From: Petasospora fabianii
Taxonomy: Eukaryota > Ascomycota > Saccharomycetes > Phaffomycetales > Wickerhamomycetaceae
Direction of reading: 5' to 3'
Assembly (NCBI GenBank): GCA_022641835.1
Contig: CP048718.1
Coordinates: forward strand, 744,001 to 808,000
Length of the DNA: 64,000 nucleotides
Shown: positions 10,001 through 19,491 of the stretch, one piece after another
Layout of the letters: every line of letters begins with the position of its first letter
Numbering within the stretch: position 1 is the stretch's first letter
Position numbers and translations under genes: made by a program
The notes under the pieces: generated by a model
Databases searched by the model: none
Told to the model about the DNA's origin: nothing
What the model saw: only the letters and a program-made list of their open reading frames with translations

Positions 10001-10578
10001 ACACTCTGTTTGAAAGCGAGATTGACAGTCCCCCACAGCTCATGCTCATGAGCCGGATCTTCGAAATTTGACTTAATAAAGATGCACTTGTCACTGGTGA
10101 ATTCAGACTCAAAGTCAACCTTGAGCTTTTCGAACAGTCGGTGCTGTGCTTTAGAGTCGTCGCCATAGAGTATGAGGTAAGCGTGCACTGGGGAGTTTGA
10201 TGAGGTGATATTTGACTTATACCATTCTCTGATGAGCGGACGAGCAGTGGCTCTATAGGCTTCGACATCATTGCATTGAATGAGCATGCATCTGATATAT
10301 GGGACACTCAGCATTTTCAGCACGGCATCTTTTCGTTTCTCAACTGGCACTTGATCCAGCTTAGGGATGGGCCCAAGCTCATTTTGGTCAAAGTTCTTGG
10401 GCGTCTCCTCGAAGAAAGTTATAGGAAGTTTGGTAATTGATCTCAGAGGCTCGACAGAACTCTTTCGCCAGTGAATGTTTGTGAGATGGACTTTGGCATC
10501 TAGTATGGGCTGTAGTGTTTGAAGGGCGTTGAAGGGATCGTAGAGCCCGATATTGACTGTTGGTATCTTGGAGCCCAT
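7054..10578 (-). CDS. TRS130: TRAPPII complex subunit Trs130 (TRAPPC10 family)
   Basis: A 1174-residue subunit specific to TRAPPII, the exchange factor for the Ypt31/32 Rab GTPases at the late Golgi. The N-terminal region is typical of Trs130: YDPFNALQTLQP, LTNIHWRK (compare LDNIHWK in S. cerevisiae), and an AYRATARPLIREWY segment (compare QYRAKVRPLVRQW). The C-terminal part is beta-rich, as in TRAPPC10 (about residues 590-1170), ending near NEYLMEVDYKN. The length is close to the S. cerevisiae protein. It faces ESC1 divergently across 288 bp, the same arrangement as YMR218C/YMR219W in S. cerevisiae. Confidence 0.88.
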   Translation of the reverse strand: MGSKIPTVNIGLYDPFNALQTLQPILDAKVHLTNIHWRKSSVEPLRSITKLPITFFEETPKNFDQNELGPIPKLDQVPVEKRKDAVLKMLSVPYIRCMLIQCNDVEAYRATARPLIREWYKSNITSSNSPVHAYLILYGDDSKAQHRLFEKLKVDFESEFTSDKCIFIKSNFEDPAHEHELWGTVNLAFKQSVLASFAARLDILRSFQTKLSSIDEIKENTTLFLAVQDGIASQFLTMHLFEEAKTEYETLRGMITLHQDNPDLFPEQSWSDQDPHAMEKFMTQLYLFPSSTTKVSLYDAKSFIFAKIFVIFEALADSASSLSLSSIRVAACLQELQNYIHEILRDFNTHPEDHSKLHEWAYMMVNDVLSLDICLKVATLEPDEAGESNQVSERFGELLLLQRSSLLDLGQSYDYFISGVLTDIRMSSVSERKEIDYEPLKKVMESEKSFQDHFILLTETALNHFSVSNRPRTVDALSIDIALLDYENKQYEKAAIVLSTCPEFYSSQGWDVIGYSLLEAYIDCLENMDEKCDFFTAGDEAIVKSELLSQCYIDVLSSLKMHENSLPPTLIKKAVDHLSTTTAGPGKEQVSDVEDFFAVSPDVYVTCTGDDIYQININLTSKIPHQISLKDVKLILENAHGETLEFEGSSLDVCSGSCTVPLSTTAIQFGSFALATFTAKFGPISMVHIFDGESKKHVEVLPVSKCLKMNIGTSTEIDLNVKPVSVFIDTDRAITDLVLKVWRQSHTFSIQEGVILKSDNGHETPSDFSEDTISFDALEQNKSYEVIIPFITPENPKIKTLDLCASLAYKIDGSPRLQTVTKSIDPALSIAVSVQDIFKSDGLYSRFTIGVADTDLPVRIITVDLDESDGFAVCSPLKPGPLVAFAEQPGNFFFKIIEKADGHPSSEEFLDLNIRYREISEEMSEIWKSQLTNDLAAKGLENYIDILCHSSSTLKFDCNEYVLNQKLKVLNVDMFLKSSFHAIPDQDRSLVYSIFDERIQNGVQLSYEDLVWKDKLLKIKVLIPCVEVIHTVELKTDSNQNHMALGDEITATLDITSLVSSRVEARSEKPDGKKRVLFQDEQSPLNRYSVEVLPNQDTWLINGKTRFVIEIDKSDKKQHIYPSVKLSLIPLRVGKLALPKIKITNMNMNSKNEYLMEVDYKNESETINVISGSI

Positions 10579-10866
10579 GCCAGATACTATGAATTGTGTT
10601 CACGAACTGGTCGATGCACTAAAGATTGAGAAAAAGAGCTGAATTGAAAGTGTAAACAGAGATCATCTTCCCATGGTTATTCCCCTGTCGCGTGGGCCAT
10701 AAAATCTGCCATTTATCGTCGGGTATCTCGAGGCTCGAAAACGTACACACAAACATTTGAGCAAGACCTCCTCATCTCTTTGGCTTAAAAAGACGACTAA
10801 ACGTAAGGATCCAGCTATATAAACAGGGCGGTTGTTTGAAGATTTTGCAATTGGGTACTCTTTATT
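10579..10866. promoter_or_regulatory. TRS130/ESC1 bidirectional promoter
   Basis: A 288-bp divergent promoter. An AGCTATATAAAC motif near 10811 is a plausible TATA box for the rightward gene, about 50 bp before its ATG. Confidence 0.5.
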
Positions 10867-13800
10867 ATGACTGGATCTCAAAATAATCCGAGTGCCTCTA
10901 CACCGGCCTCAAAGATCACATCGGATAATCAAGGTCTCCCCACTAGCCGCCCAGTATCAACAGCCAGGCTCAACCGCCGTTCATGGAACTTGCCTCCTTC
11001 AATACCGGGATCACCGTTCAGAAGACTCACAACTCCGGCAAGAAATGCGTGGAAGACATCACCACTTGTCAAGAGCTCAAACGCCACCTCTACGGGGCCA
11101 ACAAGCACCTCATCACTGGATACCCAGTCCCACGCTCCGAAGCATCCCACCAAATTGCAGCTCTCTACTGCTGATGATGACACTGACGATGTTGTCAGCT
11201 GGATTCAGTCCATGAAATTGAAAGCCAGGGGTATCTTGAAGTCGGAGGTTGAACAGGAGAAACAGTTCTACGATGATCTTGAGAGGGACCGCAAGCTAGT
11301 TGAAGAACATCACGACGCCAATTTTGAAGAGTTTGAGAAACTTCGTGCCATACTGGAGGACCAGGACCATGACCACTCGGACAAAGAAATCCCATCAAAC
11401 ACTGGCCCGTCGCATACAGACGAGATGATTGATCTCATGGACTCGGAAGAAGAGGATAACCTCGAGGACTATGATTCAGAAGCTGGAAGCAATGGTGAAG
11501 ATCTAGCCGACACGGGCAACCAATTCTCCGATATTGATGAAGTTATCGAACTGAGTGATGAAGAGGAAACAGACGATTCTGATGAGCCCCACTATGATCC
11601 AGAAGAGTTCAAGAACGAAACCTCACAATTTAATGCTGTCCCACAGACCGAGAGCATGTACCCTCGCAGAACAGAACAAACTCAATCTGCTCCAATCACA
11701 TTAGACTCTGACAGCGACGCAAACCTGTCTTATGATGAGTACCAAGATAATGGAGAAGAAGATGAGGTCGAAGGCAGTGCATCTTATGGCAGTTATGAAA
11801 GTGAAGAGCCAGTCGAAGATGTGGCCGAAGAGAACTCATCGTATGGCAGTTATGTAAGTGAAGAAGCAGTGGAAGAGCAAACCCAGCACCCTGCAGAACA
11901 CGAATATCAGGCTACCAACTTTGAGATGCTTGCAAATGCTGCTATGGTGGTATCTGCTGACTACCCAGAGTCGGATGAAGAACACAATGAGGAGGTGTGT
12001 GACGAGCCTCATGAAATGTCTGAAGACGATGACGTTGAAACAGAGGTGCATGGACTCCTAGAAGCCATGTCTCCTGAGCAAGATCAACAAATAGAGACAG
12101 AGGCTGACCATCAAAGCTATATTGAGGTGATATCTTCAGTATCTGATGATAACATATATGCTGAAGAGGTTGAGGATGGAGATTCCGGATCTGAAATGGC
12201 TGAACCATCTATCGAAGAACCAGTGGCCGCAGTAACAACTACTCATGAGGTTGCTGAAGAAACGTCCGATATGGTCGCAGAGCCAGCAGATGTACCAGTT
12301 GTCTCAGAAGTAGAGACAGTATTATCTGGTGAGGCAGAAGTGCAGGTTGAGCCAGAGGTGGAAGAACCAGCCGAAGTTGACCCTGTACCCTCTGCCCAAG
12401 ACCAACAGACGCCAGATGAAGCCGTGATCGACACAGACTCCGGCTCCGAGGATATTGCTGATCTCGAAGCTGAGGCTGTAAACAGAGAGGATGATGCTGA
12501 TGCTTCTAAGACATCAGACCAGGAAAAGGCTGACGGAAGCGTCTACTATGACTCCGACAACGAAGCTTACAGAAGTCCATCTCATAGCATGTTTGGTTCA
12601 ATTACAAATGACGTTCTTTCATTCAATGACTATAACGGCGGTTCACCAGTGGATAGCACGGGCTCTGTTCTTGAGAAGGATGAGCTGGAAGAGGTCATCA
12701 AATCCACAGGATCTGCCTCCCCATTATATCAAAGGGAAGAGACCAACACCGAAGAACCGGAGGATGTTCATGCTGATGAAGCTAGGGAGGTTGATGAGGT
12801 TGATGAGGTTGATGAGGACGATGAGGACGATGAATACGCTGGTAATGAATCATTTGTCTCTTTTATCGATGCTGGTGTTACTAGACACCACTCACCATCA
12901 CTGTCGTTCGCTGAGGCTTCAGAACAATTTGTGAACTCTCTGACACCGCGTCACTCTGCTAGTACCAAGGAAAACATTGACTCACAGCTGCAATCTGAAC
13001 TCAAGGCTAAGGATCCTGCCAGCCATCAGTTTTTGAACCCAGACACAAGAGGAACCTCTTCTGAGTCATTGCCAAAAGCGACCTCTAATGCACACGATTC
13101 CATAACAGAGTCAATTAGCAACGCTGAGGAGAACGTTTTTGGAACACCCACGGAAGCTCTTGTTGACTCAATTGGGGCTGGTATTCGTGATGGACTGAAT
13201 GATGGCCTTCCGGCCGCCTCCGATCTCGTCGATTCTACTTTGAAGGCCACAGAGAAGTACCAAGAAATTGCGCTTGGTGAACCTGTTGAGGAATTCACAA
13301 GCGCTGTCGAAGACGGTATCATCTCTAGTATCAGGGACACAGGGACTGTCTTGGAGTCTACAATTGAGAACGTACAGGGCGTTGCCAGTGACGCTGTGGA
13401 TAAGACACTTGGTGAGTCTACCGAAGATTTTGTTACATCGGTTGAGAGTGGACTTGTCGAAGTCGGTGAGGCCCTTAAGGATGCCTCTAATGCTGCTGCT
13501 GTCTTTTCTGATAGTGTAACTGGTATGACTGATGATCACGAAGAGGAAATGATAACTGCACCTGACTTTGGAATCGACAACGTTACGGATGTTGCTTCCA
13601 ACATGTTTGAGACTGCTCTAGGTGAATCAGGACTGGAAATGGTAACCGCAGTTGATGGGCTGGCTGAGGAAGCCGTCGGCACTTTTGTGCAGGATACTGT
13701 TCTGGACACAACCAATGAAAATACCACCATGAGTACAGCCTTGGAAGATCAGACACTGCCGCAGGACGATTCACAACTGCTGAATCTGGAGTCTTCAACT

Positions 13801-16119
13801 CCATTGAAGAAGCAACCAGAGAGAGCTCCTTTATCGACTGCTCCATCAACGGGGTCAAGGTTGAGAAATGTCTTCACAGCTGCCGATATTTCTGATGACA
13901 GTGCTATCGATAGAGAATCCGAGACACATGATAGTTCCACTAAAGATGTACCGGATTTGGATAGTGCTGAAGGCACAACAAATGAAGCCGCCGACAGTAC
14001 CAGGAGCGCAACGGCACGTGCTGCTGATTCTGCAAGACACTTTGTTCACGATCTTGCGGAGGCTTCTGAATCGTTCCTCGAAGCACCTCTTGAAGAAGCT
14101 GTTGATCACACTGATAAGCAGGACAGGATTCAATCCTCCTCCTCAGGATCTAAGAATGGTTTTATTGCTGATGCGGTTGAAGCCACTAGAGTAGGCACCA
14201 AGGTTGTTCAGGAGACCTTTGCTGCGCCTGATGAGACTCATGAAGGTGACTACGTGCATGACCAGCTGAGTTCTGTTGTCTCGAGGGCTGCATCTTCAAT
14301 CATAGGAGAAGCAACACAATTATCAAGAGCAGCTGATCAAATGTTTACAGAGGCGTTTGGTGCACCTGACGACCCGAACGACTCCTCTTCCTATGAGCAA
14401 GGCCCAGTAGCCTCACACCACGTCCAAGACGACGCCAAGCGCACTCCGACACCAGCAGCCTCTGTCAGCACACAGGACTCCGATGGGGGAGTTGAATCAT
14501 CAGACAACGACCCAGATATCAGGGCCGGCTCTAGATCAGACAAGTCCAAGTCAGGTCGCTCTCCACTTAAGAGAGGGTGGGATTACGTGTTCGGAAAATT
14601 CCGCAGTCCAGAGAAGAAGGCCAGAACCGACGGCGGCAACTACGATGTTTTATCAAGCACAACATCAAAACTCGGTGATGTTCCAGTGCTGCAGGTCAGT
14701 CCACCAGCTGATAATCACCCGGATGCTGAAGGACCTGTTGCGGAAGAGGTTCTCGTTGGTGAACCAGTGATCGTTGATGAACCGGTGATTGAAGAGCCAG
14801 TGGCTGAAGAGCCAGTGGTCGAGGAGCCGGTGATTGAGGAGCCAGTGGTTCCGGAGTCAGTTATTGAGGGGTCAGTGATCGAGGAGTCAGTGATCGAGGA
14901 GTCAGTGACTGATGAGCCAGCAGCTGATGAGCCAGTGACTGATGAGCCAGTGATTGAGGAGCCAGTGATTGAGGAGCCAGTGATCGAGGAGCCCATTGAT
15001 GAAGCTCCAGCTGCTGAAGAGCTAGCTGTTGAAGACGCAGTTGCTGAAAGTCCACTTGTTAATGCGGAGGAGAAGCCAGTGGTTGATGAGCAGGTTGTTG
15101 GTGAACCAGTGGTTGAGGAACCAATGGCGGAGGAGTTAGTTGCTGAAGAGCCTTTTGTTGAGGACCAGGACCCAGTCATGGATGAGCCAGTCAGTGAGGC
15201 TTCTGATGAGGTGCAAGCCATTGTTGAGCCAGTTGGCGATACTGAAGAGGTTGATCAAGAAACCAAAGAGGCTGACAGGGCTCATATAGTGACCTTCTCC
15301 AGTAAATCTACACACTCAAAGAAAACGCCAGCAACAGCAGCAGTTCGCCGTCGTACTAGAAGTGCCAAGGTTAGTGAAGATGTTGAAGATGGTGACAATG
15401 ATGATGAGCTCGAAAAGAAGATCAGTGAAATCGCAAAGGGTGAGGTTGAAGCTCCTGCCATGTTGAGAGGGCTAGCTATTGATTATGAGTTCATTGAAAA
15501 CAACATCGTGATTGATCGGAACAGACCAGGGTCTAGAAAGTCCACTGACAACGCCAAGCAGGACTTTGCTGATGCCGACGCTCCACGTGATCAAGATGAC
15601 GAGAGCGAGAGTTCAAAAGTACTAACTGATACTCAGCCTGATGGCAAATCTGGCCATGCTGAGTTGGCCAACGAGGAAAACATTGAAGTCCCTAATGCTG
15701 AAGAGCAAGATAAGGAGCAGACCAAGTCAAGATCTTCGAGCAGGCAACCAACCAGAGGTAAAAGACGAGGACGGAAGATGCTGCTTGAGATTCCACCAGA
15801 AGAGACCACATTGGAACTGATTGAAGGTATGGAAACTGGTAAGATCAAGAGTGCTCCAAGACGTTCATCCAGAAGACGTGCTGGCATGTCCCAGACTGAA
15901 GTCGCCGATGTTGATACTGCTGTTGCTGCTGATGCTGATGTTGTCACTGATGAAGGGGAAAAAGTTGAAGCTCCAAGAGGTCGTGGCAGAAACGCAAAGA
16001 CCCAATCTGATGTAAAGGATGGAAGAGTCAATAAACCGGGAACAACGGCCTCCAAGTCAAGATCAAGAAAGAGAGCCGCTTCTTCCACTTCTAGAGTTAC
16101 AAGAAGTAAGACCAAATGA
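10867..16119 (+). CDS. ESC1: Large acidic low-complexity nuclear-periphery protein, Esc1-like
   Basis: A 1750-residue, mostly disordered, very acidic protein. Position, orientation and length match ESC1, which lies divergent from TRS130 in S. cerevisiae (Esc1 is 1658 residues and anchors silent chromatin at the inner nuclear envelope). In order: a basic Ser/Pro-rich N-terminus with SWNLPPSIPGSPFRRLT (about 37-53); a conserved-looking helix VVSWIQSMKLKARGILK (about 109-125) followed by a coiled coil; several hydrophobic-acidic motifs resembling SUMO-interacting motifs (MIDLMDSEEED about 187, VIELSDEEETD about 225, PITLDSDSD about 275, YIEVISSVSDD about 415); diverged helical repeats around LGEPVEEF and LGESTEDF (about 755-945); a Glu-Glu-Pro-Val pentapeptide array (about 1296-1380); and a basic C-terminus with RGKRRGRK (about 1634) and APRGRGRN. 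Sequence similarity alone would not name it; the symbol rests on synteny. Confidence 0.7.
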   Translation: MTGSQNNPSASTPASKITSDNQGLPTSRPVSTARLNRRSWNLPPSIPGSPFRRLTTPARNAWKTSPLVKSSNATSTGPTSTSSLDTQSHAPKHPTKLQLSTADDDTDDVVSWIQSMKLKARGILKSEVEQEKQFYDDLERDRKLVEEHHDANFEEFEKLRAILEDQDHDHSDKEIPSNTGPSHTDEMIDLMDSEEEDNLEDYDSEAGSNGEDLADTGNQFSDIDEVIELSDEEETDDSDEPHYDPEEFKNETSQFNAVPQTESMYPRRTEQTQSAPITLDSDSDANLSYDEYQDNGEEDEVEGSASYGSYESEEPVEDVAEENSSYGSYVSEEAVEEQTQHPAEHEYQATNFEMLANAAMVVSADYPESDEEHNEEVCDEPHEMSEDDDVETEVHGLLEAMSPEQDQQIETEADHQSYIEVISSVSDDNIYAEEVEDGDSGSEMAEPSIEEPVAAVTTTHEVAEETSDMVAEPADVPVVSEVETVLSGEAEVQVEPEVEEPAEVDPVPSAQDQQTPDEAVIDTDSGSEDIADLEAEAVNREDDADASKTSDQEKADGSVYYDSDNEAYRSPSHSMFGSITNDVLSFNDYNGGSPVDSTGSVLEKDELEEVIKSTGSASPLYQREETNTEEPEDVHADEAREVDEVDEVDEDDEDDEYAGNESFVSFIDAGVTRHHSPSLSFAEASEQFVNSLTPRHSASTKENIDSQLQSELKAKDPASHQFLNPDTRGTSSESLPKATSNAHDSITESISNAEENVFGTPTEALVDSIGAGIRDGLNDGLPAASDLVDSTLKATEKYQEIALGEPVEEFTSAVEDGIISSIRDTGTVLESTIENVQGVASDAVDKTLGESTEDFVTSVESGLVEVGEALKDASNAAAVFSDSVTGMTDDHEEEMITAPDFGIDNVTDVASNMFETALGESGLEMVTAVDGLAEEAVGTFVQDTVLDTTNENTTMSTALEDQTLPQDDSQLLNLESSTPLKKQPERAPLSTAPSTGSRLRNVFTAADISDDSAIDRESETHDSSTKDVPDLDSAEGTTNEAADSTRSATARAADSARHFVHDLAEASESFLEAPLEEAVDHTDKQDRIQSSSSGSKNGFIADAVEATRVGTKVVQETFAAPDETHEGDYVHDQLSSVVSRAASSIIGEATQLSRAADQMFTEAFGAPDDPNDSSSYEQGPVASHHVQDDAKRTPTPAASVSTQDSDGGVESSDNDPDIRAGSRSDKSKSGRSPLKRGWDYVFGKFRSPEKKARTDGGNYDVLSSTTSKLGDVPVLQVSPPADNHPDAEGPVAEEVLVGEPVIVDEPVIEEPVAEEPVVEEPVIEEPVVPESVIEGSVIEESVIEESVTDEPAADEPVTDEPVIEEPVIEEPVIEEPIDEAPAAEELAVEDAVAESPLVNAEEKPVVDEQVVGEPVVEEPMAEELVAEEPFVEDQDPVMDEPVSEASDEVQAIVEPVGDTEEVDQETKEADRAHIVTFSSKSTHSKKTPATAAVRRRTRSAKVSEDVEDGDNDDELEKKISEIAKGEVEAPAMLRGLAIDYEFIENNIVIDRNRPGSRKSTDNAKQDFADADAPRDQDDESESSKVLTDTQPDGKSGHAELANEENIEVPNAEEQDKEQTKSRSSSRQPTRGKRRGRKMLLEIPPEETTLELIEGMETGKIKSAPRRSSRRRAGMSQTEVADVDTAVAADADVVTDEGEKVEAPRGRGRNAKTQSDVKDGRVNKPGTTASKSRSRKRAASSTSRVTRSKTK
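14756..15000 (+). repeat. 15-bp minisatellite coding (E)EPV(I)E pentapeptides
   Basis: Within the ESC1-like gene, units like GAGCCAGTGATTGAG repeat in frame, encoding EEPVI/EEPVV/DEPVT pentapeptides about sixteen times. A looser second set follows to about 15190. A 9-bp GAGGTTGAT repeat (12787-12835) encodes another acidic run. Confidence 0.8.
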
Positions 16120-16316
16120 TTTGATTCGATACTTAATCAATATTGATTTAATGAATGTTACGGCTGTTAATATTGCTAGTAGTCCTCATAACATTTCACA
16201 ACAAAGGGTTGTACAGACAACTTTTTCATTAGACATTAACTTTCTTCTCTAAAATACCATGAGAAAGATTTCAACATGGGAATGACATGTGCTCCAATAC
16301 ACAATTGGATGTAAGG

Positions 16317-17360
16317 TTATGCAATGTGCTTCATCAACCACTCAAATGAGGAGAAGAAGACAACGGAAGTGATGACCGATCTTGTGATACTGACACTGAG
16401 ACCTCTATACATTTTCCTACTTGGAATTGACCACTTTCTCAACAAGATTGGCTGTCTGGGTTTCAGCGCGAGTCCTCTAATGATATTGGAGACGATATCT
16501 CTCTGAGTCAAGGACTTGACTGTATCCAATGGGAACACAAGGACCCAGGAGAGGACACCAGAAAGGGCACCGGCAACGGCGATTGACAATGGCCCCGTTG
16601 GGATCGATGTTCCCGGTATCACGCAATCTTTACCAGTTACACCATCGATCAAGATCTTTGCCGTCTCATACACACTGAAATAGAGAGCTGTACCAGCAGC
16701 GTCTCTAATTAAGTGTAATCTGAAACCGGAGTACAATCCCATGATACCTTCTTGTCTCTTGATCTGCTTCGCCACTTGCCATGTTGTCTTGGGCATTCTG
16801 CGTGGGGAGAGATGAAGCTCATCTTGCATGAGGACATAAAGTTGTTGAAATAGCTTTGTGAACTCGAATGGACATGCAAAGAGCGCACATGCTGCACCTG
16901 ATGAGGCACCAGCTAGGAAGGATACCGGTGCATTATTTGCAGCTAGTATCACAGCTTTCATTTGCGAAGATGCAGTTGCGGGCACTGTTAGTGGCTTGAA
17001 AGTGTAGTGTTGTAATCTTGCAGCGTATGGTTTGACATCTGTGTACACTGTGACACCTATGGCCTTGGCAACGGATGATGACATGAGTGGAGCCATTAAA
17101 CCACGAAAGAGTCCTCTTAAACCTTCCTTTTGGATAGTTTTGGTGAAACAGTCGAGGATTCCTTTGAATGGATGTGTTTGCATACGGGTCTTTATTGAAT
17201 CAAGTGGATATCCAGCTATTGTAGAAGAGAGAGATGCCGTATAGGATAGGATTGCCGGTCTCCAAGGTTGGAAGCGTTCGGGGAGGATATGGAGGGCATT
17301 TTTGAGATCCACCTCACCGGTGATGGCAGGGTTATGCTGTACCTGTGACTTGGAGGCCAT
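16317..17360 (-). CDS. Mitochondrial carrier (SLC25 family)
   Basis: A 347-residue inner-membrane metabolite carrier with three repeats. The signature PX[DE]XX[KR] motifs are YPLDSIKTRMQ (repeat 1), CPFEFTKLFQQ (repeat 2) and FPLDTVKSLTQ (repeat 3), each followed by a GLRGLFRG-, GLYSGF- or MYRGL-type matrix-helix motif. The N-terminal 35 residues before the first helix and the LKPRQPILLRKW insertion in repeat 3 are longer than in many carriers. The closest S. cerevisiae type may be the poorly characterised YFR045W (MRX20), but I cannot fix the substrate. It is convergent with the ESC1-like gene. Confidence 0.88.
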   Translation of the reverse strand: MASKSQVQHNPAITGEVDLKNALHILPERFQPWRPAILSYTASLSSTIAGYPLDSIKTRMQTHPFKGILDCFTKTIQKEGLRGLFRGLMAPLMSSSVAKAIGVTVYTDVKPYAARLQHYTFKPLTVPATASSQMKAVILAANNAPVSFLAGASSGAACALFACPFEFTKLFQQLYVLMQDELHLSPRRMPKTTWQVAKQIKRQEGIMGLYSGFRLHLIRDAAGTALYFSVYETAKILIDGVTGKDCVIPGTSIPTGPLSIAVAGALSGVLSWVLVFPLDTVKSLTQRDIVSNIIRGLALKPRQPILLRKWSIPSRKMYRGLSVSITRSVITSVVFFSSFEWLMKHIA

Positions 17361-17781
17361 GTGAATGTGCGAATGTGTTTAACGAGTGTAATATGTGGTA
17401 ACGATGAGGGTTGACAGGGTCCAAGAGGGAATGAAGAAACCCTGATCTGTGATGATTAGACCAAAAGAAAGTGCTGTAGCCGGGTGTAAATGGGTGAGTA
17501 AGATAAGCCCAGGAGAGGGTTAAGCGTGTCGGTGCACAGATGACTGTGACTCGTAAGACCAAAGAGAAGGTAAGTCTTCTGGTGAGGCTAAAATCCCAAG
17601 AGTGTTCAGCCTTAGATCTGTCGCTTTTCTCCTACTCGATGACTCCGAAGTTCGTCCTGCCGGGGCACGTCTCTGCGAAACCGGCCCGGGAAATTGAAAG
17701 AACTACAACTAAAAAAACACATACAAATTGACAAAATCAGAGACATTAGAGGGTCTTCAGATATGCTTGTTTATTAAAAGA
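17361..17781. other. Intergenic region, carrier promoter
   Basis: Promoter of the leftward carrier plus the 3' region of SHR3. No gene seen. The stretch just after the SHR3 stop is A-rich. Confidence 0.5.
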
Positions 17782-18525
17782 TTAGGCCTTCTTTGAGGCA
17801 GATCTGGTCTTCTTGGTGACAGGAGTAGATGCGCTCTTAGTTGCGGAGGTTGCGGTAGACTTAGCAGTTGGCTTTGGAGTTGGAGTTTCCTTTTCCTTAA
17901 CCTTCTCCTTCTCATCGTCGAGGGCAGCAGCAGCGAGTCTCTGCTGGTAATCCCACTCTGCATAGTAGAGACCAACCTGGAGAGCAATGATACCACCAAG
18001 AAGGAAGATGATCATGGCCTGAGAGGCACCAATGACGTTAATACCGGTCATCCAGTCAACCTCACCCCATTCACCAACAACGGCACTCTCTGCACCAGTC
18101 TTGAGATTGGTGAGGTAGATACAGATGGAGATAACATAAAGCAAGAGGGAACCGTATTCGAAGTACTTGGCATCATCGGAAGGCTTGTAGATCTTGATAC
18201 CCATACCAATGAAACCCAAACCGAGGAAGGCGTGCATGATATGAATGGCGATACGTGGGGCATTGAACCAAGTCTGGTAATGTCTCAGGGAGTTCTGGAA
18301 TGCCTCTTCGGTAGCATTCTGGGTGTAAAGAGTAAGGAAGTCGTATGGGAAGTTACCAGCGAGAACACCGAGGAAGAAGAAGACACCTAGCCGGTAGGGT
18401 TAGTACTTAGCTGATAAGGCATGGTGCTGTTGAGACAGAGAGACCCGCGAAGATCAAAGAAGATACGCACCTGCGATGATGAGACCGTTACCGATCGGCA
18501 CGAGGTCTTTGTATTGAATAGCCAT
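17782..18525 (-). CDS. SHR3: ER packaging chaperone for amino acid permeases, Shr3 (one intron)
   Basis: An ER membrane chaperone that prevents aggregation of amino acid permeases and lets them enter COPII vesicles. Exon 1 is 18525-18471 (MAIQYKDLVPIGNGLIIAG). The intron is 18470-18387 (84 nt; donor GTGCGT, branch TACTAAC at 18405-18399, acceptor CTAG). Exon 2 is 18386-17782. The product is 219 residues, against 210 in S. cerevisiae. Four hydrophobic segments and the hallmark GNFPYDFLTLYTQNATEE loop after the first one support the name. The C-terminal tail after AEWDYQQRLAA is long, hydrophilic and Lys/Thr/Pro-rich, as expected for the cytosolic COPII-interacting tail. The GTGCGT donor differs from the usual GTATGT. 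Confidence 0.88.
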
Positions 18526-18753
18526 TGTGTAGATAGGCGTGTTATAGAGAGACCAGAAGGAAGAAACAGGGGGCAATAAACTCCTTTTTGTTGTTTTGGT
18601 TTCTCACTTGCAAATGAACAAATACGAATTTTGTTACCGCGAATTTTTATCTGGGCGAACCCATTGCTCTATCTCTTTTAATCTCTACAAGACACTTGAA
18701 TAAGAACCCGAAACCGTTAATATATTTATTTTATCATACAAACCAAGAGATTC

Positions 18754-19491
18754 TTAAGCGGACTCCTCAACAGCAGCCTCCTCAGTGGCCTCAGCGGACT
18801 CATCAGCCTTCTGGATGTAGGACTTGACCTCAGCCTTCTCGACTCTCTGGTCCTCCTTTGGCTCTCTAATGTTGACGTAGTCTGGAAGAGACTTTGGACC
18901 AACACGAGCGGTAGCTGGGTCTCTCATAATCTTGACCTTAACACCAAGAACACCCTGTCTGAGCAAAACGTGTCTAGTGGCAACGTCAATGAAGTCCTTA
19001 ACTGGCTGACCAGAGTGGATAAGGAAACCGTCCTGGAACTTCATGGACTTGGCACGGGCAGCTCTGAGCTTACCAGAGATAACAACCTCAACACCCTTAG
19101 CACCAGACTCCATAACGTATCTAACGACACCGTAAGCGGCTCTTCTGATGGCCAAACCGTTCAAAAGCTTGAACTTAAGGGACTCAGCCTGAGCAACAGC
19201 AGAGAGACCACGGTCCTGAACACGCTCAGCGTAAAGGACAATGGAACCTGGCTGGTATCTGAATCTCTTCTGGACGAGGGAGGTCAACTCGTGGATTCTT
19301 CTACCGTTCTCACCGAGAACAGCCTGGGTCTGAGTAGCTCTAACAATGATCTCAGTCTTGGTTGGGGTAACTCTAACCTCACAACCGGCGTAACCCTGCT
19401 CAGCGAGCTCTCTGGTGAAGAACTCGTTCAACTCGGCGTAGAAAACACCGTCAGCGACCAATTTTCTCTTCTTGGAAATAATAGCAACCAT
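18754..19491 (-). CDS. RPS3: 40S ribosomal protein uS3
   Basis: A 245-residue small-subunit protein at the mRNA entry channel. The sequence is near-identical to the eukaryotic family: [17 protein letters not shown], then a KH domain with [19 protein letters not shown] and [18 protein letters not shown], and [14 protein letters not shown], followed by VKVKIMRDP. The C-terminal tail after [17 protein letters not shown] is acidic and alanine-rich. It is intronless. Its upstream region holds CCGCGAAT (19606-19613), related to CGCGAA motifs near other ribosomal protein genes here. Confidence 0.97.
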   Translation of the reverse strand: MVAIISKKRKLVADGVFYAELNEFFTRELAEQGYAGCEVRVTPTKTEIIVRATQTQAVLGENGRRIHELTSLVQKRFRYQPGSIVLYAERVQDRGLSAVAQAESLKFKLLNGLAIRRAAYGVVRYVMESGAKGVEVVISGKLRAARAKSMKFQDGFLIHSGQPVKDFIDVATRHVLLRQGVLGVKVKIMRDPATARVGPKSLPDYVNIREPKEDQRVEKAEVKSYIQKADESAEATEEAAVEESA

